Below are positions 1-6,800 of a stretch of 64,000 nt of DNA, piece by piece. Position 1 is the stretch's first letter. Each line of letters starts with the position of its first letter. This DNA comes from Candidatus Nitrososphaera gargensis Ga9.2 (GTDB lineage: Archaea; Thermoproteota; Nitrososphaeria; Nitrososphaerales; Nitrososphaeraceae). The notes under the pieces are model-generated. The model made no database searches. It saw only the letters and a list, made by a program, of their open reading frames with translations, and was not told the origin of the DNA. The stretch lies in contig NC_018719.1 of NCBI RefSeq assembly GCF_000303155.1, positions 1,054,001 through 1,118,000 of the forward strand, written 5' to 3'. The translations under genes and the position numbers were made by a program.

Positions 1-206
1 CCATGCCGGAGGTTCGTTGTCATAGCCGGCCTCGCTGTAATCTTGTAGGCTCTGGCCACTTCTGCCCTGGCTTCCTCCTTTATCCGGTTATATCGAAGTG
101 TGAACAGGTCTCCCGGCTCGCTAACGACGTCGCTTTCTGACACTTCTGTTCTAGTGATAATAACAGGAGCAGCAGTAGCATCTATAGTGCTGGTGGTGAC
201 GACCAT
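1..206 (-). CDS. Provirus hypothetical protein, N-terminal part (runs off left edge)
   Basis: The minus-strand frame is open from an ATG at 204-206 to the window edge (68 codons visible), starting MVVTTSTIDA. The visible part is polar and mixed-charge, with a predicted helical stretch rich in R/E/A from about residue 40. A TATA-like stretch (minus strand TTTTTAAC, about 231-240) lies roughly 30 nt before the ATG, which fits a leaderless start. The N-terminus is rich in Thr/Ala, like other proteins of this provirus. Family not recognised. It would be the first gene of the block continuing to the left, where head and tail genes are expected. Confidence 0.5.
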   Translation of the reverse strand, partial: MVVTTSTIDATAAPVIITRTEVSESDVVSEPGDLFTLRYNRIKEEARAEVARAYKITARPAMTTNLRH

Positions 207-453
207 TAACAGACTTCATGGCGCGCCGTTTTGTTAAAAATCTGATGGCAGATGTACCGTACGATACAGGCGCCCCCCGCTCAAAAATGGGGTTCGTTGC
301 CGACTGTCACCGCACGGACGGGCATTCGGCAGGAACCAGACGACCCATTGAGCCTTGGGATGGCTCAAGATTCCATTAGACCATTACAGGCAGATAAAGG
401 CGATGGCAGATGTACCGAAAAAATATTCTGATTATTGACCTGGGCCCTTGCTA
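207..453. other. Provirus intergenic region with direct repeat and hairpin
   Basis: No convincing coding frame is seen. The stretch holds a 16-bp direct repeat (244-259 and 402-417) and a 7-bp stem hairpin (348-354 with 362-368, 7-nt loop). It separates the partial gene at the left edge from the coupled operon to the right and probably carries the promoter of the former. Confidence 0.5.
244..417. repeat. 16-bp direct repeat pair, 158 bp apart
   Basis: GATGGCAGATGTACCG occurs at 244-259 and again at 402-417, same orientation, in noncoding DNA. The bases flanking the two copies differ. It may be an operator pair or the ends of a small duplication. Confidence 0.6.
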
Positions 454-663
454 CTACTCTTTCTTTGGCGGCAGCAGCTTGGTGGCCAATTTTCTGTTTC
501 TGATTTTGATGCCATTCCACAGTTCGCCGGTGGCCAGTTCCTGGCGCAACTGTGCGACTGTCAGAAGGAACGCCTGGTCTGGCATGATTTGAGAGCGCCA
601 TGGCAGTAGAAGGCTATCATTATCATTATTATTATCATTATCATCATTATCATTATTGTTCAA
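454..663 (-). CDS. Provirus hypothetical protein with Asn/Asp-rich N-terminus
   Basis: This 69-codon frame starts at a TTG that overlaps the end of the upstream zinc-finger gene (653-907), in the coupled style of this operon. Residues 2-16 are only Asn and Asp, encoded by a triplet microsatellite. The rest looks like a small globular protein ending in a Lys/Pro-rich tail. An alternative start is the ATG at 583-585 (43 residues), which would leave the microsatellite untranslated. Another frame (365-601) overlaps and looks less protein-like. Function unknown. Confidence 0.4.
   Translation of the reverse strand: MNNNDNDDNDNNNDNDSLLLPWRSQIMPDQAFLLTVAQLRQELATGELWNGIKIRNRKLATKLLPPKKE
614..655 (-). 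repeat. Triplet microsatellite: 14 consecutive stop codons
   Basis: Read on the minus strand from the stop of the 653-907 gene, the next triplets are all stops: TAA and TGA in mixed order, closing with TAG, 14 in a row (655 down to 614). The same 42 bp in the next frame give the Asn/Asp run of the 454-663 frame, and in the third frame an Ile/Met run. It is a TRA repeat (ATT/ATC on the plus strand). Confidence 0.9.
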
Positions 664-907
664 GCCGGTGGCAGAGACCTCCTCCTTTCTTTCTTTTCTC
701 TCTCCTGGGCAGCTTTATGCGGTGGCCAGTTATCAGGGCATGCTCAAGGGCCCACTGATATCGCCCTCTCCCAGACCAGGTGATGCCGCACTTGATGCAG
801 CTATACGAGTGCATTTCCGCCCTCTTTTGCCGCTTGCGATCCTTCCATGAAGAAGTTGTTGCTGGGGCTTTTTCCTCTGGGATTGTAGCTGCTGGCGGCT
901 CGCTCAT
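653..907 (-). CDS. Provirus small zinc-finger-like protein
   Basis: 84 residues. A charged N-terminal half is followed by a C2H2-like motif: CIKC near residue 38, then two His about 20 residues on (EHALITGH), and a strongly basic C-terminus with Arg/Lys clusters. Finger proteins with a Cys pair and a closing TGH occur repeatedly in thaumarchaeal genomes and in this window. The ATG overlaps the stop of the upstream gene as ATGA (904-907), so translation is probably coupled. Likely nucleic-acid binding (inference). It is followed directly by the stop-codon microsatellite. Confidence 0.6.
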   Translation of the reverse strand: MSEPPAATIPEEKAPATTSSWKDRKRQKRAEMHSYSCIKCGITWSGRGRYQWALEHALITGHRIKLPRREKRKKGGGLCHRLEQ

Positions 908-1071
908 GTCGTCGCCTGTTGCTCCACTGGGCGCCAGTTGTTTCTGGCCCGAATTCTTAGTTCATTGATTATTACGATTATTACGGCCGCCGCCACCACT
1001 GCATTAAGATCCGCGGTTGGTAATAATCTAGCCACAAGGTCACAGAATGCAGAGATCTCTTTTTCGCTCAA
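904..1071 (-). CDS. Small provirus membrane protein (55 aa)
   Basis: The frame opens with TTG at 1069-1071, which overlaps the stop of the upstream gene as TTGA. A strong ribosome-binding site (GGAGG, inside the upstream gene's last codons) sits about 8 nt before it. It ends with an ATGA overlap into the next gene. The protein begins with an acidic helix (SEKEISAF), then has one hydrophobic segment of about 18 residues (Ala/Val/Ile) and a basic, polar tail. The size and single membrane span would fit a holin-like or regulatory micro-protein, but nothing specific is recognised. Both overlaps and the RBS make it a real gene despite its size. Confidence 0.65.
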   Translation of the reverse strand: MSEKEISAFCDLVARLLPTADLNAVVAAAVIIVIINELRIRARNNWRPVEQQATT

Positions 1072-2189
1072 GTCTGAGCCCTCCTTTCTAATTCGGCCAC
1101 CTGCTTCTGAAGCGACAGGATCTGGCCCTTCATCTCCATTATCTGATCGTCGTGCAGAGTCAGGCGCTTTTCATGGCCGGCAAGGGTAAAGACTTTAGCC
1201 AGCGATTCAGTGACAGGCTCTTTCGGGCTCGGCGAGATTTCTGGCCTTGCCACGGTCCGATCGCCCATTGATTTTACATACAGCCGGAACAGGTGGCCAT
1301 AGTATTTCCACTGTAGATTTGGCCCGTAGAGCTGGAGCTCGTGTGGCACCTCAATATCGATGTTCAAGTCACACCGCGTCAAGATCCATTCCCTCACCGG
1401 TGGCACCATGTCTGAATGCCTGCAGGACAGGACGTCAGCCAGGGCCTGCTCTATCCTTCCTAGCCACTGATTCAAAGCATCCAGATCTTCGGGTGTTTCG
1501 ATTCTGTGGGGTGCCCTGCTGGTTGAAGTGTTGATAACAACCGTGCCATTGGGATAAATGAGAAATTCTACTAGGTGGCCAGCTGCAGGCCGATTCTGTC
1601 CTTCTACAAAGTGGCCACTCAAGTACTTTTCGAACCGTTTGGCCCTGTTGCCCTTGGCAGGCTCACCAGAAAGAGAAGAATACAGGCCGCTGGCCAGCCA
1701 CTTGTCCGATAGCTTCAGCCTGAAGTGCATGTTGTGAATATACTGGGGTGAGCCTGGAAGCATCTGCAGGATGTTTGACTCGATCCAGTCGTAAGTGGCC
1801 AGTTCCAGCGCCTGCATGGCGCGCCGCGCCGGCCCTGTGGGCCTTTCGGTTACATTTTGTGTGTAAAAGTCTGCCATGACATCAGCAATTACAGAAGCGT
1901 GGTAGTATCTCCGGCGCCTAGAATGGTCCTCTTCGTTGACTTTGATTATTTTTGCGTCTACGGCGCGCTTTAGCATCACCTTGGCCGCGTTCTCATTCTT
2001 CGATATGCCTTCACGAACGATATCCCTTCTAGTGAAGCCTGCAGTGCCTTTTTCCAATGCGAAGGCGGCCAGCCTTTTGCATCTGCCGGAATGCTGTAAC
2101 CATTCCTGATTGGTTACATTTTCAGAATGTAACCTTTCGGCCATCATTGGTTCTGGCCACCCCATTGCCGCTGTAGTAGTGGTGGCCAC
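1068..2189 (-). CDS. Provirus DNA-binding-like protein (winged helix plus coiled coil)
   Basis: 373 residues from the ATG at 2187-2189; the low-complexity Thr/Ala N-terminus suggests the true start may be a later Met (residue 9 or 15). Residues about 35-105 look like a winged-helix domain (helix, FTRRDIVREG, KVMLKRAVDAKIIK, then basic RRRRYY). The middle is alpha/beta of unknown family, and the last 40 residues form a coiled coil (heptads ending LEERRAQT-like). It is the first gene of the coupled operon 1071-454. It could be a regulator or a replication-initiation protein of the virus; neither is proven. Confidence 0.6.
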   Translation of the reverse strand: MATTTTAAMGWPEPMMAERLHSENVTNQEWLQHSGRCKRLAAFALEKGTAGFTRRDIVREGISKNENAAKVMLKRAVDAKIIKVNEEDHSRRRRYYHASVIADVMADFYTQNVTERPTGPARRAMQALELATYDWIESNILQMLPGSPQYIHNMHFRLKLSDKWLASGLYSSLSGEPAKGNRAKRFEKYLSGHFVEGQNRPAAGHLVEFLIYPNGTVVINTSTSRAPHRIETPEDLDALNQWLGRIEQALADVLSCRHSDMVPPVREWILTRCDLNIDIEVPHELQLYGPNLQWKYYGHLFRLYVKSMGDRTVARPEISPSPKEPVTESLAKVFTLAGHEKRLTLHDDQIMEMKGQILSLQKQVAELERRAQT

Positions 2190-2251
2190 TTGCCGGCTTC
2201 TATGTGGCCATTGAAAATGAAAAAGAAGTTCAGCCAGGGGTCAGCCTCCAT
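2144..2251 (-). CDS. Possible 35-aa ORF between provirus genes
   Basis: An ATG at 2249-2251 opens a 35-codon frame rich in aromatic residues (WLNFFFIF near its N-terminus) that overlaps the start of the 1068-2189 gene by 46 bp. The same frame stays open further upstream but without a good start. It may be a leader peptide or a remnant. The rest of the 2190-2301 interval shows nothing. Confidence 0.2.
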   Translation of the reverse strand: MEADPWLNFFFIFNGHIEAGKWPPLLQRQWGGQNQ

Positions 2252-2301
2252 CCCAAATTTTCCCAATAGGTCGTCTGGCGCATATCCATCCTCTATCTAC
2301 C

Positions 2302-2880
2302 TCATGTAGCAGGGCTAGTAGTGGTAGTAGACTTCTTTGCAGTAGTAGTGGTGGTGGCGGCAGCGGCCGTTGCCACGTTGTTTACTGCACTAATGAGGCT
2401 CTGCGCGTCGATTCGTACGGTGGCTATCCTGTTTTCAATGTCGGCCAGCCTTGCAGTTTCAAAGTCATGCCTGTTGATTGCAGTTCTTCTATCTCCGATG
2501 TACGCGTAAAAGTTCGTGCCCGTTGTAAAGTATTTCTTGATGTTGGCCAGGTTCGCCGGCGTCCATTCAAACTCCTCTGATGGCGGGAACTCCTCAGAGA
2601 ATCCTACATGCGATGTGTACGCGCTTATCCATCCATCAGTGTTGGTGTCAGCTGAGCGCTGCTCGTGGTAGTAGAAGAACTCTTTCTCTCGTCCTTCATC
2701 GAAATATCTGTACACTGAGATTATTTCTCTCCTCTCCTTCACGCCTTTATTCCCCTTCTTGGCCATTATCGACTGGAATTCTTTCAACGTCACAGTCTTC
2801 CCTTCAGACTCTGCTTTGCTTTCTGCTGCGCTTTTGAATCGAACCATGGGCGAATTATGGCGGCGGAGAGTTCTTAACAT
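2302..2880 (-). CDS. Provirus hypothetical protein with Thr-rich tail
   Basis: 192 residues from the first ATG (2878-2880); the internal ATG at 2845-2847 (MVRFKSAAES) is an equally good start and would leave a 40-nt leader. The body is charged alpha/beta with many aromatic residues (EFFYYHEQ, Y..Y motifs). The C-terminal 25 residues are Ala/Thr/Lys only (runs of 4-5 Thr) encoded by a triplet microsatellite. It is transcribed divergently from the 2952 gene across a 71-bp region with two perfect dyads, the first lying 6 bp before the first ATG. Family not recognised; a switch or early-function gene is possible from its position. Confidence 0.6.
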   Translation of the reverse strand: MLRTLRRHNSPMVRFKSAAESKAESEGKTVTLKEFQSIMAKKGNKGVKERREIISVYRYFDEGREKEFFYYHEQRSADTNTDGWISAYTSHVGFSEEFPPSEEFEWTPANLANIKKYFTTGTNFYAYIGDRRTAINRHDFETARLADIENRIATVRIDAQSLISAVNNVATAAAATTTTTAKKSTTTTSPAT

Positions 2881-2885
2881 CTTGG

Positions 2886-2906
2886 TAAAGTGTGCAGCAC
2901 ACTTTA
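2886..2906. promoter_or_regulatory. Perfect 10-bp dyad (operator or leader hairpin)
   Basis: TAAAGTGTGC, one central A (2896), then its exact complement GCACACTTTA. It ends 6 bp before the upstream ATG of the 2302-2880 gene. It could be a repressor operator in the divergent promoter or a hairpin in the leader RNA. Confidence 0.7.
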
Positions 2907-2929
2907 GACTAATCTTAAGAGCAGCGCGC

Positions 2930-2958
2930 GGCTCATGTCTTTCTGAAAGACATGAGCC
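2930..2958. promoter_or_regulatory. Perfect 14-bp dyad overlapping the start codon of the 2952 gene
   Basis: GGCTCATGTCTTTC, a central T (2944), then GAAAGACATGAGCC. The ATG of the rightward gene (2952-2954) lies inside the right arm, so protein bound here would block that promoter, or an RNA hairpin would hide the start. Confidence 0.75.
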
Positions 2959-3383
2959 AAAAGAATTCTGACGACAAAATGGTACTTCAGATCAGGGGAG
3001 GAGAGATGCGACTGGTTGCCGCCACGTCTGATGCAGGAAGGAAGTATATGGAACAGGTGATGCAGGAGGATGAGCAGAGAAATAATTATGTGGACGAGAT
3101 CATTGCTCGCAAGCTCGAGCTTGGCAAGATAGGACAGGGCCAGGTCAAGGAAGAGAAGGAAAAACTGTACAAGCTGTCTATAGATACTCTGGCGGAGATC
3201 TCGGCCACTCTTGAGGAGGCCCTACAGCAACAGCACACAGTAGCGCAAACGCACACTATTCAACCAAGGCCAGCAGAGTATCGGCCACACTTCAAGGCCA
3301 GCGAGCAAGAAGGCTACTACTCTTCTGGCAAGATGGGCGATGAAGTGATCAAACGTTTCAGAGACATCAGCAGAAGCATCTAA
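2952..3383 (+). CDS. Provirus hypothetical helical protein
   Basis: 143 residues, one of the two rightward genes in the provirus. It starts at an ATG inside the right arm of the dyad at 2930-2958. The sequence is mostly charged helix (about residues 15-80, coiled-coil-like, rich in E/K/Q) with a Gln/Thr/Pro-rich linker and a C-terminal basic helix (IKRFRDISRSI). It carries several CGGCCAC and AAGGCCA words, as elsewhere in the provirus. Not recognised. Divergent placement against the long leftward operon is typical of a viral control gene (inference). Confidence 0.6.
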   Translation: MSQKNSDDKMVLQIRGGEMRLVAATSDAGRKYMEQVMQEDEQRNNYVDEIIARKLELGKIGQGQVKEEKEKLYKLSIDTLAEISATLEEALQQQHTVAQTHTIQPRPAEYRPHFKASEQEGYYSSGKMGDEVIKRFRDISRSI

Positions 3384-3409
3384 AAAACAGCAACAGTCCT
3401 GATCTCTCC

Positions 3410-3421
3410 CTGCCTTTTTTC
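3410..3421 (+). terminator. T-run after the 2952 gene
   Basis: CCCTGCCTTTTTT follows the stop by about 30 bp. A pyrimidine-rich T-tract without a strong stem is the usual archaeal terminator form. Confidence 0.35.
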
Positions 3422-3438
3422 TTGAATTATTATTATTT

Positions 3439-3795
3439 GTGCCCAAGCTCTACCGCGCTCTTCTTGACGAGTGGTATACACCCAAGGCGGCAAAGGAGAA
3501 GATAATGAGAGATTGCGCCGGGTTGTGGACGGAGAGGACGATACGAGAGTATATTCCTAGTGATGCGAAAGACAGACATGCCCAAGAGATAGGCAGGAAG
3601 GGTAATCAGTCAGAAAAACGGACTATTGCGGAAATCACTTCCGCAGCCAGAACAGAACTACCGCCGCCTCCACCACTGGAAAGTGAGCAGCCACCAGGAC
3701 AAGAAGAACCACCAGAAACATTTTACCTTAGGCCATACCTTGCAAACTGGCTCTTCGCTATCTTCATGAGGTCATCTATTACCCATTCTCTATAG
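3439..3795 (+). CDS. Provirus hypothetical protein, HTH-like N-terminus and Pro-rich linker
   Basis: 118 residues starting GTG at 3439. The first 50 residues read like a helix-turn-helix (EWYTPKAAKEKI, then WTERTIREYI) and are followed by a basic patch, a linker with five Pro in a row, and a short hydrophobic tail. The last 73 bp overlap the convergent 3723-3980 gene, so the true end of this protein, or of the other, is uncertain. It probably follows the 2952 gene in the same transcript, after a T-run. A DNA-binding role is inferred only. Confidence 0.45.
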   Translation: MPKLYRALLDEWYTPKAAKEKIMRDCAGLWTERTIREYIPSDAKDRHAQEIGRKGNQSEKRTIAEITSAARTELPPPPPLESEQPPGQEEPPETFYLRPYLANWLFAIFMRSSITHSL

Positions 3796-3980
3796 CGACT
3801 GCCGTTCGTGTTAAGGTATTCTTCTATGTCGTTCAATCTGGCCTGAGTGCCTACCCTTCCGGCAATGGTGCCAAATATCCTGTGAGCCCTCTGCTCATCG
3901 TCAGGGTTTAGCGTGGTTGTGTTGATGTATGGCCACTGCAGCCAATCAAGAAGCTCTATGTCTTCAGCAATCAGGGCCAT
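3723..3980 (-). CDS. Provirus small hypothetical protein downstream of terminase
   Basis: 85 residues, predicted helical, starting MALIAEDIEL and ending with a basic helix (KIAKSQFARYGLR). It begins 12 bp after the terminase nuclease gene, so it is in the packaging operon. It overlaps the convergent gene at its 3' end. In tailed viruses this position is often taken by portal or a small packaging factor, but it is far too small for portal. Not recognised. Confidence 0.55.
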   Translation of the reverse strand: MALIAEDIELLDWLQWPYINTTTLNPDDEQRAHRIFGTIAGRVGTQARLNDIEEYLNTNGSRYREWVIDDLMKIAKSQFARYGLR

Positions 3981-3992
3981 GCCTTTATTGAG

Positions 3993-4727
3993 TCACCTGC
4001 CCGGGTAGATTATGGCCCTATCAGTCCTAGTGACTCCAACGCGATCGGGAACCCCGGAGCCAAGGCCGTGATTGTTGTAGTTGTTGTTGGAAGCATAGCC
4101 TAGGGATGATGATGCATAATCATCATAATCGTATTTCCTACTGTAAACAAGACCGGTGTTCCTCTGGCCACGTATCATAAATTTCAGGCAGCCATGGATA
4201 GATAACTCCCAGGCAATAGCAAGGTCGTTATGCTGGCCCCTTGGATGGTCGAATGTTGTTTTCCCGGTGGCCGTCTGAAGGATCTGCTCGCTCTTTAGCT
4301 GCTGGACAAGCAGTAATATCAGCTGAGCCACGGCAGGATCGGCCACCTTTGCAGGGTTTGGGAACTTGTATTCCTGCTTCATGATGGCCAGCCCGTCCTC
4401 CTTTAGCATCAATTTGTTTGCGTTGCTGAAGGCTATCCGCTCGACCTTTTCCTTGCCATAGAGCCGAACAAGCAGGTCAGAGAAGGTCTTTTCATTCGAG
4501 TAGTCAATGACAATGTAATAGGGCGGATATCGCTTGAACATATCCTCAACCAGGTAGCCATAGATTTTGTCAAAGCTGGTGTGCGTCATCTGGTTGATTG
4601 CCCGGAGCCTCGGCGGCCTTTCATGAGCGGCCATCATCAGCTCATGAACGACAATTCCAAACCAGTCATTTTTAGAAGCAGGATCAAGCCCATAGATGTA
4701 TCTGGCCACTATCGAGAGACCTCCCAT
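3993..4727 (-). CDS. terL2: Large terminase, nuclease domain (separate gene)
   Basis: 244 residues corresponding to the RNase H-fold nuclease half of a TerL. The three acidic metal-binding positions are visible: LDPAS near residue 15, VIDYSN near residue 93 and QHNDLAIAWELS near residue 167. The ATG (4725-4727) lies inside the end of the ATPase gene, 19 bp overlap, in the -1 frame. The C-terminal 60 residues are Tyr/Asn/Ser/Gly-rich and low-complexity, encoded by triplet repeats. It cuts concatemeric DNA to free genome ends during packaging (family knowledge). With the ATPase part (341 aa) the total of 585 residues matches a normal single-chain TerL. Confidence 0.8.
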   Translation of the reverse strand: MGGLSIVARYIYGLDPASKNDWFGIVVHELMMAAHERPPRLRAINQMTHTSFDKIYGYLVEDMFKRYPPYYIVIDYSNEKTFSDLLVRLYGKEKVERIAFSNANKLMLKEDGLAIMKQEYKFPNPAKVADPAVAQLILLLVQQLKSEQILQTATGKTTFDHPRGQHNDLAIAWELSIHGCLKFMIRGQRNTGLVYSRKYDYDDYASSSLGYASNNNYNNHGLGSGVPDRVGVTRTDRAIIYPGR

Positions 4728-5734
4728 TCTGTTTCTTCCTCCTCCTCATCGTCATCATCGTCTTCAAAATACTGTATCAGTGATTCGTCATACCAGGCAT
4801 TACCAGAAGAGAGGAACTTGGCACCGTAGTATCTTGGGAACAGTGGGCCGAGCCGCTCTCTTTCACTGGCCAGATGCTCTGGCGTCATGACGCCGGCGGC
4901 CACTGCTTCGTCTGCGGTGATTTCAAATGTAGCAAAGTCCTGGCCGATTGCAAGCCGGCTCTGTCTGGCCTGATATTTTTCGTAGAGCTGGTGCAGCGTG
5001 CTGCCAGCAAAGTCCGGAATGCTTTCAATTACCATGGTGCCGCCTGTATTGGCCAGCCTGGTAATGGCCACGTTGAGCGAATCCGAATAGTCGCCTATGG
5101 TGGCCGTTATGTCTGAAATGTGGATGTGGTGGATGTTGGGCCAGCTCTCGATGGATCCCGGGTTGTCGGCTCCAAGGGCGATTATCCTCGAAGGCCTTGT
5201 CTCGTCCTCAGGGTTGCGTATGTATATCACTGAAGTCTTTGTCTGCTCGTCCCGCATGATCTTTTGGTATGAAATGTGACCACTTCCAAACTCCTCGATC
5301 TCTGTCGGCCTGTCAATAAGGTATTTGCTGTATTTCTTTGAGTGCAGTATCATGCGCCTGAGCGTCCTGAGTAGCTCCTTGGCGATGTCCTTGGTCTGCG
5401 AGACAAGAAGGGTATCGTAGCCTCTGGTCGACAGTGGATGGCTCGAAGGCAGAACGGCAAGCTGAAAATCGGCCATGAGCTGCGACGTCGACAGCCCGCA
5501 TTTGTGGGTCTTGACGACCAGCACCCGGCGCTGCTCCAGCATGGCCTTCCAGACCTTGATCTGATAGGGGGCCAGTTCTTTCACCGGCTTTTTGGTCCTT
5601 GGATGCTGCAGGTGGCCAAAGGAGTTGTAAAACTGTTCAGGGTCAAGCGGCACCTGGTCATCAAGCATGACATACTGAGAGATATCGATATTGCCCAAAA
5701 CCTGCTCTATATTGCGGCCCAGGCGCGACGGCAT
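4709..5734 (-). CDS. terL1: Large terminase, ATPase domain (separate gene)
   Basis: 341 residues forming the packaging-motor ATPase. A deviant Walker A (KTHKCGLST) sits near residue 75, a Walker B-like strand (HHIHISDI) near 200, and a coupling motif (TMVIESIP) near 235. The protein ends with an acidic tail of consecutive Asp and Glu, encoded by a GAT/GAG triplet tract, just where a fused TerL would enter its nuclease domain. The start overlaps the preceding gene as TAATG (5732-5736). The split from the nuclease gene could be natural, a -1 frameshift, or ribosomal frameshifting; no obvious slippery heptamer is seen. Confidence 0.8.
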   Translation of the reverse strand: MPSRLGRNIEQVLGNIDISQYVMLDDQVPLDPEQFYNSFGHLQHPRTKKPVKELAPYQIKVWKAMLEQRRVLVVKTHKCGLSTSQLMADFQLAVLPSSHPLSTRGYDTLLVSQTKDIAKELLRTLRRMILHSKKYSKYLIDRPTEIEEFGSGHISYQKIMRDEQTKTSVIYIRNPEDETRPSRIIALGADNPGSIESWPNIHHIHISDITATIGDYSDSLNVAITRLANTGGTMVIESIPDFAGSTLHQLYEKYQARQSRLAIGQDFATFEITADEAVAAGVMTPEHLASERERLGPLFPRYYGAKFLSSGNAWYDESLIQYFEDDDDDEEEEETEWEVSR

Positions 5735-5964
5735 TAGTTTCGCCCTCCATCATAACACAGTCTAAAGCAGGCTTCATGATAAACAGCATAGTCCTCCCTC
5801 TGTGGGTCCTGCACTACTACGTACCGGCTGCCTTTGCCTTGTAAAAGTGCCCCTTCGCAGCCATCACAGTGGTGTTCATATCGGCCAGTTGTTGGGTCTA
5901 GCTTCTGCATCTTCCTATAGTTCGGCCTCCTCTTGCTCTTCTTCCAGCTGTTGTTGGTGACCAC
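5734..5964 (-). CDS. Provirus zinc-binding protein between TerS and TerL
   Basis: 76 residues, overlapping the end of the terS gene by 50 bp and ending in a TAATG overlap with terL1. It has a basic N-terminus (KKSKRRPNYRK) and a Cys/His set (HHCDGC near residue 32, then YHEAC near 64) that could bind one zinc ion, like a small HNH- or ribbon-type fold. No HNH catalytic pattern is clear. Its tight coupling to terminase genes suggests a packaging role, for example DNA-end recognition (inference). Confidence 0.6.
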   Translation of the reverse strand: MVTNNSWKKSKRRPNYRKMQKLDPTTGRYEHHCDGCEGALLQGKGSRYVVVQDPQREDYAVYHEACFRLCYDGGRN

Positions 5965-6406
5965 TACCTTCTTCCAGCTGTGCTTGCCCAGTGGAAGATA
6001 TCTGCTTCCTCAACCTGTTGACAAGCTTGATGGCCTTCTCTATCTGAGCAGGATCTCCAAGGACGGCCTGCTTTTTCATGGTCGAGTCGGCAATAATCTC
6101 CAAGGCTGCCAGCCGGGCCTTGACCGCCTTCTCTGTTCTGAAGATTTGCCAGGCTTCTTCTAGCACTTTATCCAGACTGGCCACTGCTAATTTGTGCTGG
6201 AATGGCAGCTCGTTATCGATATAGTCCTGCTGCTTTGCCTTGGCCTCAAGACGGATCTTCTTAATGTCCTTGTTGACAGTGGAAACGGCCACTTTTAGCA
6301 TGTCGGCAATCTCTGTCTGGCTCAGGCCGGTGGCCAACATAGAGAGGACTTGAGAGCGCCTCCATTCAATCAGATCGTTCTCGAGTTTTTTCTTTTTTGA
6401 ACTCAA
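5915..6406 (-). CDS. terS: Probable terminase small subunit
   Basis: 163 residues. The N-terminal third holds a clear helix-turn-helix: LATGLSQTEIADMLKVAVST, positions about 24-43, followed by a basic recognition helix. The middle is long helices suited to ring oligomerisation, and the C-terminus is Gln/Glu-rich and probably disordered. Its size, HTH and position directly before the large terminase are those of TerS, which recognises the viral packaging site. The gene is preceded by 58 bp without coding content. Confidence rests on context and HTH; the sequence itself is not diagnostic. Confidence 0.7.
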   Translation of the reverse strand: MSSKKKKLENDLIEWRRSQVLSMLATGLSQTEIADMLKVAVSTVNKDIKKIRLEAKAKQQDYIDNELPFQHKLAVASLDKVLEEAWQIFRTEKAVKARLAALEIIADSTMKKQAVLGDPAQIEKAIKLVNRLRKQISSTGQAQLEEGSGHQQQLEEEQEEAEL

Positions 6407-6464
6407 TCCTTTCCGCCCTCCTTATATTGCAGGTGGCCAGTTTTCCCTCTGGCGCTTAACATCA

Positions 6465-6800
6465 TCATCTGAACATCTCCCTTGCAAGCGGGTTCCTTAT
6501 GTCCTCGAGCCTGCCAGACACGGGATCTGACGATGACGACGATATTGCTAGCTTATTCTTCTTCTTCCATTCGATCTCGCTCGCTGTTATGCATATCAGA
6601 TCGATCAAAATCTCTTCACTCAGTTCGGCCAGCTTGCTTCTATGCTCCAGCTCTTCTTCTTCTTTTATACTTGTTATCCTGCCAAGCTCCCGCTCCAGTC
6701 TGATAATGGAGTCGATGAGCAATGTGCGGACCGTATTATTCTTCTTCTCCTCCTCCTTCTTTTCATCCTGCAGGCTTGTGGCCACCTCCTTTTTCCTCAT
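6465..6800 (-). CDS. Provirus hypothetical charged helical protein
   Basis: The frame is open to 6851 but the ATG at 6798-6800 is preferred: it is preceded by a G-rich stretch and starts the well-behaved part (MRKKEVATSLQ). The protein is about 111 residues, mostly Lys/Glu-rich helix, with a run of five Ser near the end (triplet tract) and a basic C-terminus. It overlaps the upstream zinc-finger gene by 38 bp. The position just before terS makes it a packaging-operon gene. Family unknown. Confidence 0.5.
   Translation of the reverse strand: MRKKEVATSLQDEKKEEEKKNNTVRTLLIDSIIRLERELGRITSIKEEEELEHRSKLAELSEEILIDLICITASEIEWKKKNKLAISSSSSDPVSGRLEDIRNPLAREMFR

Noticed and set aside
365-601. 78-aa minus-strand frame starting MALSNHARP
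   Set aside because: Overlaps the more protein-like 454-663 frame, has biased His/Gln composition and runs into noncoding repeat DNA.
2163-2189. Thr-rich N-terminus of the 1068-2189 protein as a signal peptide
   Set aside because: Not hydrophobic enough and encoded by triplet repeats; it is more likely untranslated or low-complexity.
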